DNA of 64,000 bases. Origin: Diabrotica undecimpunctata (Eukaryota; Arthropoda; Insecta; Coleoptera; Chrysomelidae). A program made the position numbers and the translations under genes. The notes under the pieces were generated by a model. The model was not told the DNA's origin, ran no database searches, and worked only from the letters and a program-made list of their open reading frames with translations. The stretch covers positions 122,159,961-122,223,960 of the forward strand of contig NC_092803.1 of assembly GCF_040954645.1 (NCBI RefSeq). The letters run 5' to 3'. Below, piece by piece: positions 1 through 12,009 of the stretch (position 1 is the stretch's first letter; the number at the start of each line of letters is the position of its first letter).

Positions 1-567
1 TTATATATTTGATATGTATTATATAAATTTACAAATATTTACAGAGTATATTTGTGCTAAAAACGAGTTTACGTAATTATTTCAATTTTGATTTTTTGAG
101 ATCCTAATTCTAACTTCACTTTTTGTGCAATTGTAAATGCAGATTTACTGTTATAAATGTATAAATTTTATTTATATATTATTGTAATAGTATTATTGTT
201 TTACAGAAACGTTTTATAAAACTATTTAATACGTTGTAACAATATGTGGAATTTAATGTATAGTAATCATTACATAAAACTTTTTTTCTAAGTATAAATT
301 AGACCTTATAGCTGCAATTCCCAGTTCACATTTATTCTTTTTATGATTTTGGGTCGGAAATCGATAAAAAGAGCTACCGCTTTTACTATTACTGTAGCAG
401 TTTTCGATGCACAAACATTACATTACCATTGTTTTGAACAATTATATGTACCTATAACTATAAGTTATAAAAATCTTCCGGTGATGACAAATTTGTCCGA
501 TACAATCGCTTTAAATGGTGATGTTTATCCCCTCCCATCAGCTACACAGAACGAAAAGACATTTAGT
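1..567. other. 3' flank of small secreted-protein gene
   Basis: No coding region is seen. On the minus strand an AATAAA hexamer overlaps the stop codon of the exon at 568-707, and another lies at 336-331, about 230 bases downstream of the stop, where a polyadenylation signal would be expected. A plus-strand open frame at 343-711 is the complement of the terminal exon and has no recognisable content. Confidence 0.35.
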
Positions 568-707
568 TTATTGTTGAATTTCCCTGCATTTTCCCCTTAC
601 ATGAACATATCCCGGAAAACATTTGACCTGGAAAAGGTTTCTCATGTTTACTTCAATCTTGGGATGCAGTGTAGCTTTGATCAAGTGTTTTCTTTCTTCA
701 ATTTGAT
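568..707 (-). CDS. Terminal exon of a candidate small secreted protein
   Basis: Read on the minus strand, a strong acceptor (TTTACTTTTTAG) at 709-708 opens an exon that begins with the last two bases of a codon, runs 45 residues and stops at TAA 570-568. The peptide is basic and ends in Cys-Phe-Pro-Gly-Tyr, four residues, Gly-Lys-Cys-Arg, a CxPGY...GKCR pattern I associate with the tails of small secreted insect proteins. Its phase matches the donor at 19001-19000 of the signal-peptide exon 18.3 kb upstream. The two would join through an Asn codon into an 82-residue product and continue one acidic/leucine-rich helix across the junction. Other exons could lie in between, though none was recognised. 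Family and function are unknown. Confidence 0.5.
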
Positions 708-768
708 CTAAAAAGTAAATAAATAAACTAAACTACAACAACTTTAAAATTGTGCAAATAATAATAAA

Positions 769-1593
769 TATCTAACAATAAAACACTGAAAACTTTGTTT
801 TCAAAACTTCCACAAAATTTATTATAATATCTTATCGCTACAGCTGTTTCGACAGAGTGTCTTTCTCAAGTGATCTATTTTTGGTACGTGTTTACACTTT
901 ATAGTTTTTAATTGAATAGAGAAGGGGATAACTGTTTTCTCAAGTTGGTCATTTAGAATTATGTCTGTATTTTTAATTTGTTAATTTCCATAGATTCTAA
1001 TAAAGATAGCTTAAGGCCTTTACTTTAGATGTGAAGAATTTGAAATTTGTCATTAAAAGAATGATTATGATCTAGAAGGTAAAGTGCGTATGTAGAATCT
1101 GCTATACGGTTGTAAAAATTTCTACCAGTTTGACCGATGTAAGTCTTTGGGCATTCGCCATATTTAAGTTTGTACACAACACTGTGTAAGTGCTTTTTAT
1201 TTTGGCTCTTGTTGTTTTTAATATATTTTTAAGTTGTTGTTTGTTCTAAAAGCTGGTGTTATTCCTTTCTTTTTTATATGTTTGGCCATTTTTGTAGATA
1301 ACTTGCCTGTATATGTAATCGAACAGAAGGTACTGGGGTTTTTCTCTGGTGGTGGAATACTATTTCAGAGCTTAATGATATTCAGTTCTATCTCGAAGTT
1401 AATTTTTGTCATGGGAAAAGAGACAAACAGTTCTCCCGTCCTCAACTTATTCAGTTAAATAAAGTGTAAACACATACCAAAAATAGATCACTTGAGAAAG
1501 CACTCTGGCTGAAACAGCTGTAGTGATAATAATTTAAAATAAATTTTGTGGAAGTGTTGAAAACAAAAGTTTTTGGTGTTTTATTGTTAGATA
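769..1593 (-). mobile_element. Penelope-like element remnant with inverted ends
   Basis: About 820 bases bounded by inverted repeats of roughly 130 bp. The outermost 18 bases, TATCTAACAATAAAACAC, are mirrored at 1576-1593. Both arms carry a diverged motif of the type ACAGCTGTTTCGxCAGAGTG followed by CTTTCTCAAGTGATC. The interior encodes a minus-strand GIY-YIG fragment, which identifies a PLE rather than a MITE. The reverse transcriptase is absent, so this is a 5'-truncated copy. Confidence 0.7.
1025..1180 (-). pseudogene. GIY-YIG endonuclease fragment of a PLE
   Basis: A 51-residue minus-strand frame reads VVYKLKYGECPKTYIGQTGR near its start and LLDHNHSFND further on. This is the GIY-YIG signature (VYK...C...YIGQTGR...R) found at the C-terminus of Penelope-like polyproteins. 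In intact elements the domain nicks the target for RT priming. Here it is isolated, truncated at both ends and lies inside the inverted-repeat PLE remnant. Confidence 0.75.
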
Positions 1594-1851
1594 AAATGAA
1601 TTTCCATCAAGTAACAGTCGAATCCATCACTTATTAAAAATAAATATATAAAATTATGTCAAAGATATTAGATAAGGTCTGTTATACATCACAAAAAGTT
1701 TTTTTGTTGATTAATTTTTTATGGCTTTGAATAGCTTGATCTATTCCAGCACAAGAAATCTATAATGTATTGTCTTTTACTGCATTCACTATAGGCATGT
1801 GCTAAAAGATATGTAAATTTTTTTTTTTGAAAATTTTTATATATATATATA

Positions 1852-3833
1852 CACTCTGGGCCAAAATTAACCGGCCACCTTAAAAATGGGTAATTTTTGT
1901 TGTCTTATATCTCCTAAACCTGATGTCCGATTTAAGTGATTTTTTAATATGTTATAGCCTTATTCCTTGATAATATCGTTATAATAATATGGTTGCTAAA
2001 CAGGTGAATTTTCATTGTATACCGGGTGTACGAATTAAACTGTGTTTTTTTCGTAAAGTTTGCATCACCCTGTGGAATATTCTGGCATTTTTAAAATATT
2101 GAAATTAAAACTTAACTGTAGCCTCATGTTTTCTCAACATTTTGTTTTTTGATTTATTCGCTTATGTTGGATAATACAAAAGTTAGGTAGTTTAACAACT
2201 AGTCATGTTTTTCATCAATACAGACGATTTAACTCACCAACAAAATTAATCCCACCACCTTTATTATTGTTTGTTTACATTAACTGTGAAAGTTTGTTTC
2301 CTAAATTTGTGTCATTGAAGGATTTTTGACATATAGTCGTTGTACGACATTGTTGCAAATCTGTTTCCGAGTTAATAACAATTCTGGAAAATTTGTAATT
2401 AACATTAACAATTAAAATTGCAATTTTATATCATTGTGAGTGAATATTGTTTAAGTTTCGTACAACCGCACGCACAGACAAGGTCAAAAACGGTGCACTT
2501 CAGTTCGAGGTGACCGCTTAATTGTCACTAAAGTATTGAGAAATCGCTTTTGCACCTCTCCTGAAGCTCGTAGGTCTCTTCTTGAGGTGAGAAACGTTAG
2601 TGTGAGTAGACAAACGATTAGAAGAAGACTGTCAGAAATAAACTTGAAGGCTTTTCACCACAACTGCTCTCACAACACCGTAGGGCTAGACTTCATTTTG
2701 CGCGAGAATATGCTAACTGGACTATGGCGGAATGGAAGAATATACTGTTCTCAGATGTGAGCAGAATAGCCCTAAAAGGTCCAGATGGACGCCAACGTGT
2801 CCATAGGCGTCAAAATGAAAGGTTTGCTGTATGCACTATAACCGAAACAGTGGCTTACCGGGGAAGGTCAATAATGATTTGGGGAGGTATTTCTTACGAA
2901 GCGCGTACTGATCTAGTTGTGTTCGGTAGAGGCAGTGTGAATACTCAAGTATACGTGCAAGAAGTTCTTCAATACCATGTCATGCCCTTTGCACCATTCA
3001 TTGGTGATAACTTCAGACTAATGCATGACAATGTACATTGTCATATAGTAAGATCTACCTGTGTGTACCTTAATGAGGTCGGGATTCAAGTTCTACCATG
3101 GCCAGCACACAGTCCCGATCTTAACCCAATTGAGCATATCTGGAACAACCTCAAAAGACGGGTAAGGACAAGAGTACCAGCCCCTGCATCCTTTGAAGAG
3201 CTGAAGGCAGCTGCGGTAGAGTGGCACAATATCCCCCAATCTGATATCCAGGATATCATGAATGGATTGCCAAACCGGCTCTAAGAAGTCCTAAGGGCTA
3301 GAGGCGGCAACACCCATTATTGATACCCTTTTGTTTTCAATTAGACTTTGATTTCCAAATATTGTTAATTTGAATTTTCTTCGAAGATTTTATTCATTGG
3401 ATTTTTACTGTAACAAATGACTTTTTTTCAAAAAGATTATTTTTTCTCTTCCGAGGAGATAAAAATTGATAATAAACATGTCTAGTTCTTAAAGCACCTA
3501 ACTTTTGTATTATCCAACATAAGCGAATCAATCAAAAAACAAAATGTTGAAAAAGCATGAGGCTATAGTTACGATTTAATTTCAGTATTCTACAAATGCT
3601 ACAATATTCCACAGGGTGATGCAAACTTTAAGAAAAAAACACAGTTTGGTTCGTACACGCGGTATACAATGAAAATTTACCTGTTTAACAACAATATTAT
3701 TATAGAGATATTGTCAAAGAATAAGGCTATAAGATATTAAAAAAGTTACTTGAATCGGACAACAGGTTTAGGAGATATAAGAAATCAAAAATTACCCATT
3801 TTTAAGGTGGCCGGTTAATTTTGGCCCAGAGTG
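1852..3833 (+). mobile_element. Tc1-like transposon with long TIRs
   Basis: A 1982-bp element flanked by TA dinucleotides inside a (TA)n tract. The termini are CACTCTGGGCCAAAATTAAC and its complement. The inverted repeats extend about 345 bp (1852-2197 and 3490-3833), long for Tc1 elements, with roughly 85-90% identity by eye. The interior carries a DD34E transposase broken by a frameshift. Confidence 0.9.
2475..3284 (+). pseudogene. Tc1 DD34E transposase, frameshifted
   Basis: Two plus-strand frames join into one Tc1 transposase. The first (about 2475-2700) carries the helix-turn-helix part, with RGDRLIVTKVLRNRF and SVSRQTIRRRL. The second (2724-3284) carries the catalytic domain: FSDVSR (first Asp; usual FSDESR), MHDNVHCH (second Asp) and SPDLNPIEHIW, with 34 residues between the second Asp and the Glu. 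This is the DD34E spacing. A frameshift near 2695 and the E-to-V change beside the first Asp make the copy inactive. The protein would bind its own TIRs and insert at TA. Confidence 0.9.
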
Positions 3834-3848
3834 TATATATATATATAT

Positions 3849-6800
3849 CGCACCCTTAGTATTAAAAGGGCACATCTCGAAAATCGTTACTTTTGGGAAA
3901 ACGAGATTAAAGATTAAGCAACTTCATCGTTTTCATTTACTCACCTATAACATTTTTATTTGAAAAGATAGATAAATAAAAATCTAGGTATACAATTTAC
4001 AGTATTTGTACTCTATACTGGATAATCGAAATATTACAAAAAAAATAATTTAATTAAAAAAAAAACGTTTAAAAAAATCTCTCTCAAGATAGGCCCCTCT
4101 CCCACTAAATTTCTTTAAATTTTGAAGGCACCTTACGAATTAAGCCATTTAATGAATAAATATACACTATGTTTTTAAGTTACAAATCTAAATGTAGCTG
4201 TGTAATAATAATGTTTAACTACTTTCAATGATAAAAGTGCCTCTTGTAAAGGAATTAATAAAACATTAAATCGTAAAAGATTAACAAAAAATAACTTTAT
4301 TCTTAAAAACCTTAAAAAGTAATAGGCATGTAGCATACAAATCCAATAACAAAAGCTATAACACTCCTTTTAGGGCAGTCATATAAAAAAACCAGAATTG
4401 TCTTAACGTTTATAATGTAACACAAAACTAAAATAGTTCTCACAAAAAATTACTGGATTTACTAGACAAAAAAATTAACAAATTTTCTCAACATAAAATC
4501 ATTCTTCTTTTGTGCGAGCGCTTAAGATCTATCATATTCATTTTTTACAATCAGTCGTGTTTGAATAGAATAGAATAGCTAACGACTAGAATAGTAGCTA
4601 AAGAACTATGAAATATAAAATAGCCAGCAGGCTTAAGTTTTAAGTAATAGTCATAAAACATTTCAAAAATAAAACAAAATATTAAAAATTACAATTAGAA
4701 AACAGTTACATTAACATTGTATTATAGTAACAGGCATGATAAGGGTCAATAAGTCTCTTAGAAATTAATTCTTTGAGATCCTGTTTCTTATTTAAACTTA
4801 ACTCAAATGGCGCACTATAAACTGTTTTGATAGATATTTCTTCATTATACAACATTTTCTTTCTTTTGTTTCTAACATTTATTTGTTTAAACGCGTCTTT
4901 TTATGATGTCTTATATTGAAAAGAGAATGGGTTCCCTTTCGTAAATTTCATAACTTTGATCTGATTCCATTAGATGGTATTCTTCTCTTCGTCAACGTTG
5001 AAATTATATCCCCACTTGACTTGTAAATCTTTTAAGTCGTAAAAGAAATCATGATTCAAAGTATGAACGATAAAAGGTTTCCCCGTCTTCCTAGCTCTCT
5101 GAATTGCGGTGGTGTATTGAAGTGATGTAAAGATTGAACCAGCTTTTAAATCTCTTGATATTTGTTTCTGTATCAGCATGTGTACATTGTCGGCTTTATT
5201 TTGCGTATGACCTTTTATAAGTTTTTTATAGTAGTGACTGCAAACATGTATAAAGAAGCTATGTATTTATTTTTGTTTTGGCCACAACAATTATCTGTTA
5301 CAAATGTTACGTTAACTTCATGTTCACCTGCATCCTCACAAACCTTCTTTAAAAAGTCTAAAACGCAACTTCCAATCTCCACTGCACCTCTTTTTCCTTG
5401 GGTCTCATCCCAGAAATAGCAATGCACGTCACCATAGCTTTTAAAATCCTCTTCATTCTCTGGTAATTTATTTAACACAGTCAAAGTAAAGTTGTAGCTA
5501 TTCAATTTGAATTTATAATAAAACGATGATGTTTCTCCATTGGGACTTTGCATTATCGCTTGAACATCGTAGCAAACGCATAAATTATATTTGTCAAGAG
5601 TCATTCTATCATTCTTTTTTTCTGCTCGACTTAATCCCTTTTCTTCTAGGTGAGTATCATAGTTGACTTTGAGAGCAAGCCTCTGATCAGCAGAAGAGTT
5701 TTTATACTGTAAACAAAGATCGTATTGATCTTTCTTGGGTTGAAAAAAACCCAAATTAAAATGGGTAGTAAAAATCTCATAAAACAAATGAAACTTTCCA
5801 GGATCTCGGGAATTATTCTTCTGTTTTTCTTGAAAGTCTCTAAACAAGTCAGTAATACTTTTCGATCCACTTATGAACTCTCTTGAAGTCGACGCTCTTA
5901 AATAATGCGATTCAATTCGTGGTATTAGATTGATAAATCTAATGATATCTTCTTTCAGATTGTCATCCACGCGTCTATGACTATTATGTTTGCCTCTTCT
6001 ATCTTCTTCAACAGAATTGCAATTGTTAGTCTTATATCAACGTATTGATAAAAAATGTTTTGCAGACTCTGATTTTGGCGTTATCATCGTACAAGTAAAA
6101 AGCAGCATTTGGTGCTCTGGGATGTTGAGCGTTTGAATACTTATATTTAGGTTCAACTATAGCCATTCTTGCTTTTATAAACATACGCTGTAACTGCAAA
6201 TCTCCTAGTGCCCAAAAACATTTGAAATGTTGAAGTCTTATAGCCGTGGTGTTAAAATTACGGATTCTAGTATTGAAGGTGAAGTAGTTCTAGATGATAA
6301 AGACTGAGGCTGGGCTTCAATTTCTTTACCTTTTAGGATATGTGAAACAAATCGTCCTTTTCCAGTGAACAACATCAAGAGGAAGGGCTGCTTCTAGAAG
6401 ATGACGAACTGCTACTGTTGACGCTAGAAGACGAATTGGAACTACTAGATGACGATCTCGACGAACGTTTTGATGTTGTTGCAATAATAGTGTTAGTCTC
6501 AACCAAAGAATTATTTTGTAATGGCAGAGTATTATCGGCTATTTCTTGTTGCTTTAAAAAGTTTTCTGATGAACTTAAAGGGATGTTCTCTTTTTCTTCA
6601 TTGCTGATCTAAAAATGCAAAATAGTATGTAAGTAGTTTATATATGTTAGTAAATTATAAACTTACGTTTGGGTTCTTATCGCAACTGTTTTTCCATTCA
6701 TCAGGTAGATGTGAAACATTAAGAAGGTTCATAATTCTTCGCGATCGTGATGACATATTTCTTTAATTTTTTTGCAATGTATCTGTAAGAGGTTAAGATA

Positions 6801-7417
6801 TAGTTACCCTCTTATTTAATACTTGTTAGTACATAAAATAATAACAATAATTAAGGCCTTACTACCGAAAAAATTTGTAGTTTATGGATACAACTAAGAA
6901 ACTCGTTGAATTATTTTAGTATTACAAGGATTTAACTTTCAATGATATTGTAAATCAAACAGATATTTTTGTAATAACAAGAATCCTTTAGATATAGTTC
7001 CAAAAATCATACAATAATTTTAGTAATATAAAGAACTTTTTTTAAATAAACCCATAAATTTTTGGAAGTTTTAGTAATATACAGCATTTAATCTTATTGT
7101 GCCTTTATAAAACAAAAAATATAAAACAACACCTACCTCAAGTTTTGTAATAGAAGGGCTCAACTCGTAATGAGAGCGCTCACTAACACACCTATTTCGA
7201 CAGACATCAGCACCTTACTGAATGGGTCTATCTCGCGGGAAGATGTGTTGGCGGAGAGGGGAGTACGAAAGGGTCACATTATATTGGGACTTGCTTTATA
7301 TTCTCCGTTTTCAATTTCTGTCAAGGCCAAATTGTAGTACTAGTAGTTTTGTGCCCATTTATGCCAAAAACTCAGAAACCCTAATTTTTGAGATGTGCCC
7401 TTTTAATACTAAGGGTG

Positions 7418-7419
<2 letters not shown>
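3849..7419 (-). mobile_element. DNA transposon of the GQNKN family, copy 1
   Basis: A 3571-bp element with a perfect 30-bp terminal inverted repeat starting CGCACCCTTAGTATTAAAAG, inserted in a (TA)n tract. The flanks are all TA repeats, so the target duplication cannot be read (TA or ATAT is possible). It carries one minus-strand transposase-like gene (4706-6756) with an intron after a 30-codon first exon. Two related copies occur at 13537-18589 and 44507-46750. Confidence 0.85.
4706..6756 (-). pseudogene. Putative transposase with DNxxGQNKN motif, copy 1
   Basis: The first exon (6756-6667) starts MSSRSRRIMNLLNVS and ends at a GTAAGT donor. The second opens at 6608 in phase and encodes a long serine-rich tract. 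Across several frameshifts the minus strand then reads, in order: WALGDLQLQRMFI (about 6200), VCKTFFINTL, RGKHNSHRR (about 5980), ESHYLR, YFWDETQGKRGAVEIGS (about 5430), FVTDNCCGQNKN (about 5300), KGHTQNKADNVH (about 5190) and a C-terminal KKQDLKEL...IDPYHACYY. This architecture recurs in many insect proteins that lack a clear name. Conserved Asp/Glu residues and the TIR context suggest a DDE-type nuclease, which is inference. Frameshifts near 6375, 5970, 5215 and 4970 inactivate it. Confidence 0.75.

Positions 7420-7487
<68 letters not shown>
7420..7487. repeat. (TA)n microsatellite
   Basis: An almost pure TA dinucleotide tract. With shorter TA runs at 1838-1851 and 3834-3848 it appears to be one original tract split by two successive transposon insertions. 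Confidence 0.95.
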
Positions 7488-7489
<2 letters not shown>

Positions 7490-7659
7490 TTTCAATAATT
7501 TAACACACATTTCAAAATATATCTCTTTAATATATATAAATAACTTTAATAATTTAAATAATATAAAACATCACATTTTCTTTCAACAAACAATAACATA
7601 TACCTTACTCCTATATCATCTGTTAATATCCCTCCCCTCAAGAAACTTCCTCCTAAGTT

Positions 7660-8165
7660 GTCAGACAGTTACAACATTGACCGAAGATCACTCACGAAAC
7701 ATAGATATGCCGGTTTGTTGTATTCTAATGATTTCTCTTGCACTTGCCTCATTATAAATATAGCGTCAGTGCATGATCTTCCCAACCTAAAACCTTGTTG
7801 TTCTTTTGCTAGTGTTATAATTTCATTCAGTTTATTTATTATCACTTTGGTTGTTAATTTTAGTGTTTAATAAAGTAATTTATCTGTAATTTTCTGGGTC
7901 CGATTTGTCTCCCTTTCTGAAGAGAGGTATTAGGATGCTTGACCTCCATTCTTGAGAAATTCTGTTTTGTTCTATGATTTTTTGGATTAGTCTTAATAGT
8001 TGTTTGGTCAGATCTGGTTCTCCGTACTTTAGGAGTTCGTTCGGGATTCTGTCGTTTCCTGGTGATTTTCTATTTTTTAATTTCCTTAATGCTTCCTTTA
8101 CCTCATCCTCCTCAATATTTATTTCTTCGTTTGTCGTGACCTCTGGTGTTGGTGGTCTATTTATT
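7660..8165 (-). pseudogene. Non-LTR retrotransposon RT fragment
   Basis: The minus strand reads EALRKLKNRKSPGNDRIPNE, LKYGEPDLTKQLL, WRSSILIPLFRKGDKSDPEN, then after stops and shifts QQGFRLGRSCTDAIFIMRQ and YNKPAYLCF. These are the opening RT motifs of an EN-RT LINE (K..KSPG.D.I..E.L; IP..KKGD...P.NYR.I.LL; QGFR.GRS..DA). The YADD catalytic motif and everything downstream are missing, so this is a truncated relic with many stops. It sits in the 18-kb intron of the small gene. Confidence 0.8.
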
Positions 8166-9960
8166 GCATGGAATATTTGCCAAAAATTAAGCTAGCAGAA
8201 CAGCTTACAAAATTCTTTGATAATTCAGATATTATACCTGAAATAGAGGAACACAGCGATGGAGAATAAGAAGTATGATATATTAACATTTATTTTACTT
8301 CCATTGATTATTGTTTTTTTTTGTATCCTACCCAAAAAATGTCAAAATGGCCTAGGGTAGATGGGGGTAAAGACCCGCAATTTCCACTATTGTCAATGTA
8401 GTGAGAAGTTGGATAAGTATTTTATTTAAAATTATATTAAAATATCTGGCTAATTTCTTATCCAACACTGTGTCTAAGTATATATGTTATATCTGACTAT
8501 TAGTTGTTATCTACAAAATTAGAAATGTATTCAAAAAAGCATTTGCGTGGATTTGCCCCATAAAATGGGGTAAGTCCCTGCTGTGCAAGGCAATTCAAAG
8601 GAAACGCTTTTATTAACCTATAATAACATTCTTGTCTTACGAAAATAAAAAAAATTTGCTTAAAAAGTACATATTGTATTTTTCAGATAAAAATGCGTGC
8701 ACATCACAGTTTATATAAAGTGACGTCACTTATATTTAAAATTTCCAGAACCTGTCAACCTTAGAGTTCAAATTTTCCTAACACAGCTAATAATACGAAA
8801 CCCATACGGAACTGCTCGATCTTTCATAGGCGTCAACATGGTATAATAATCAGAAAAATATAATCATCATTATATTGGGAATTTTAGAATTATATTGATT
8901 AAATAACCAAAAACATTTGTTATTATTAATAATATAAATTTTATGAAATAACTCTAAGTCTAATATTCCACAAAATAATAATTTTAATTAAATATATTAG
9001 GCAATTGTACGCAACTGATACAGGAATACTTCAAATTTTTTGACAGTTCAGCGTGTGGCAAAATTGTTTTAAAGGGTTGCCGCTTTTTTAGAGTAAGAAT
9101 TTTGTTTATGTTTTGATTTCTTACACAATTTGATCATAATAATATATTATATATTAATAGATTGTATTTATAAATACATATTAAATTTAGATTAATGTCT
9201 TTAAAAACTAATTATTGTTGTGTATTGTGATTGTGCTATGCCAAAATGATGCCTGATAAGCTTTCATATAAGATCGATTATTTTGAACAAGAAATAATGG
9301 CGGGACATTTTTACTATTAATGCTTTAAAAGTGGTAAGTTTAAAATTTAGAATGTACAATTTTGTATTAAAATGTTTTCTTATGTATTTTAGTGTGTTGC
9401 AGTAATCTTAAAACCAAGTGTATTTACTATTAATATAATAGTTTGACAAATAGTTGACATTTTAAAAATTTCTCACTTACTAACTATTCTGATGTTTTGG
9501 CAACGCTGTGGGGTTCTGACGTAAATCCTGAATGACGTGAACACATTTTTATATGAAAAATACTATAGTACCTATTTTAGTACATAATAAAACTAGTCAG
9601 GTCCACCGTGAAAACAATCGCATTATGGAATCTTTTAAAACTCATTTCTGTAGGCCTTGATAATCTTAATTAAAAGTATATCTTCATCAGCAAAGAAAGA
9701 TTCATTTATTTCTGCGAACTTGTAAGTATTGCCTTTAAAATACTGCATCAAAACCTCCTAGATAGACAGCAATAATCTTAATTACGTAATGACATTCTTC
9801 TTGGACATTAACCTCCTCGGATAAAAAATCATACTCAGTACTACCACCGTGAATGAAATAATCTACATCGGATTCCGAAGAGGATTGTTATTTGGATGGT
9901 TCTTTTTTTTTTGATCATAGTAGGAACAAGGTGTTTTTCACTTTCTGTTTCAAAATTTCC
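8166..9960. other. Unassigned intronic DNA with a dispersed repeat
   Basis: No gene is recognised. A plus frame at 8183-8269 (KIKLAEQLTKFFDN, ending at a stop) looks like a transposase tail but cannot be assigned. The stretch 8340-8600 carries GGGG-rich pieces (GATGGGGGTAAAG, AAAATGGGGTAAG) resembling the ends of the pogo-like element at 29.8-31.9 kb. A repeat at 8690-9070 recurs inverted at 43190-43570. A minus-strand acidic segment at about 9720-9900 (SSSESDVDYF) is not identified. Confidence 0.4.
8690..9070 (+). repeat. Dispersed repeat, copy 1
   Basis: About 380 bp, including GTGACGTCACTT and GGAACTGCTCGATCTTTCAT, then an AT-rich body ending near TTCAGCGTGTGGCAAA. It aligns throughout with the reverse complement of 43190-43570. 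It is probably a non-autonomous transposon; no coding capacity or clear termini are visible. Confidence 0.6.
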
Positions 9961-9961
9961 A

Positions 9962-10690
9962 AATTTTTTTTTAATTTTATTTAATTTTTCTTTAATTTTA
10001 ATTTTATTTAATTGTATTTAATTTTATTTAGTTTTATTTAATTTTACTTAAGTTAATTAAATTTTATTTAATATTATTTAATTTTACTTAATTTTATTAA
10101 ATTTTATTTAATTTTATTTAATTTTATTTAATTTTATTCAATTTTATTTAATTTTATTTAATTTTATTTAATTTTATTTAATTTTATTTAATTTTATTTA
10201 ATTTTATTTAATTTTATTTAATTTTATTTAATTTTATTTAATTTTATTTAATTTTATTTAATTTTATTTAATTTTATTTAATTTTATTTAATTTTACCTA
10301 ATTTTATTTAATTTTATTTCATTTTATTTAATTGTGTCTAATTTTATTTAATTGTATTTAATTTTATTTAATTTTATTTAAGTTTATTTATTTTATTTAA
10401 TTCTATTTAATTTTATTTAATTTTATTTAATTTTATTTAATTTTATTTAATTTTATTTAATTTTTTTTAATTTTATTTACTTTTATTTAATTTTATTTAA
10501 TTTTATTTAATTTTATTTAATTTCATTTAATTTTATTTAATTTTATTTAATTTTATTTAATTTTATTTAAGTTAATTTAATTTTATTTCATTTTATTTAA
10601 TTTTATTTAATTTTACTTAATTATTTTTAATTTTATATAATTTTATTAAATTTTATTTAATTTTATTTCATTTTATTTAATTTAATTTTA
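9962..10690. repeat. Decamer tandem array (ATTTTATTTA)n
   Basis: About 730 bp of a 10-base unit, ATTTTATTTA, some 70 copies. The core is nearly perfect (10130-10290) and both edges carry substitutions and 1-base indels, the usual pattern for an array homogenised in the middle. No coding frame. Confidence 0.95.
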
Positions 10691-11254
10691 CTTTTTATAA
10701 CGTTGACGTTTGTTAAAAGTCAATATATTTTTATAATAAGTATATATGTAAATGTATGTATATTATGTATATTAATGTATACCGCAAGGCTGGTTACTAC
10801 ATGCGTCTCGAATTTTCGGTGCACGCTTAATATGATTTCGGGCCCGTGTAAAAACATCATACCAAGCACTAAGAAGTATTCACTTCAAAAATTAAATTCG
10901 GGGGGAATTTTGCCTATTTTAATGGCGTATAAATGTGAAATATACGCTTGTTCAATTGAAACCTATGTGTGGTCAGGTTATCCTTGCAAACAATTATTTT
11001 AATCATTCAACTAACATTCTGCAACGTCAGTTATGTTTGTATACGTCACACTGATCAGTTTCTATCATTTGTATTGGACTGCGATTTTAAGTAGTGTGAC
11101 TTAAAAATGGCGTTTGTTTGTAAAAATCTATGCACATATAATCAGCAGCGGGTAGTCATTAAATTTTTTTGGGGTGAAGTTTTACAATTATTGCAAATAT
11201 GCGAATTCAAGTAGTTTATGAAAACGCATGTTTTGCGTATCAAACTGTCAAGAT
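10691..11254. other. Unassigned intronic DNA
   Basis: No repeat, transposon or exon is recognised. A 99-codon plus frame at 10703-11002 has no family features and is probably chance. Confidence 0.4.
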
Positions 11255-11269
11255 ATTGTTCTGAAGCTA

Positions 11270-11900
11270 TTTTCTTGTGGCATTTTAAAGTAATTACTAT
11301 TTTAAATGTTAATAAGCCACAATTAAAGGTTAAAGTACGTTTATTGACGTTTCAATTTCCACTTCGGAAATCGTTCTCAAAATACAAACATTAGTAAATT
11401 AAACAAATTTTTGTTTTTCTGTTACTTAGTGAAAAATTCTTCTAATAATTTAATTTATCTGAGTCATTTTTATTGAAAATTCAGACATACATTATACATT
11501 TTAAAGTAGAAGACTTTAAAATGATATTGGAAATATTGTTGAGTTGCGGTCCTGTGACGACTTTACTTATAAGATAGTTTATTCGATTACATGAAATCAA
11601 CTTTAACTTGAGAATATCCATCAGAAAAGATCATAGCATGTAATTCGTCTTTAAAAAGACAAATGCATGCCATGATGACAGTAAAATTCTCCTGTTAGTG
11701 ATTCCATAGTAAATTATGAGGGAAAAACCAATCGAATAGAACAGAACAACTTAGAACGATATCCTACAGCATACACAAGGAATAATACGAGTAAAATAAG
11801 AATACCATACATAAAAGGATTATCAAAAAAAACTTAAAAGGATAGGAAATAAATTCAACATAAAAATACAAACGGCACAATAACATAGAATATTTAAATA
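11270..11900 (+). mobile_element. Rearranged PLE fragment
   Basis: The stretch 11270-11730 is the reverse complement of 63530-64000, the terminal arm of the PLE at the right window edge. At about 11730 it switches to the plus orientation of that element's RT tail (RIEQNNLERYPTAYTRNN, matching about 62885-63040). This is the mixed inverted-terminus arrangement typical of PLE copies. Stops and small deletions show it is dead. Confidence 0.75.
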
Positions 11901-12009
11901 AATTTAAAAGAAGAAGGACTATAGCCAAACTGATTAGGCACCTTTATCAAATATTATTATGTAGAAAAATACAGAATGTTATAGGCCTTAGGTCATATCT
12001 AGGAATAGA

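Noticed and set aside
343..711. 122-codon plus-strand frame
   Set aside because: It is the complement of the terminal exon at 568-707 and has no domain or splice context of its own.
769..1593. MITE or DNA transposon
   Set aside because: Inverted ends look like TIRs, but the interior encodes a GIY-YIG domain and the arms are PLE-like.
7222..7503. Frame with an Ile-Tyr repeat tail
   Set aside because: It runs through the transposon terminus into the (TA)n tract; translation of a microsatellite.
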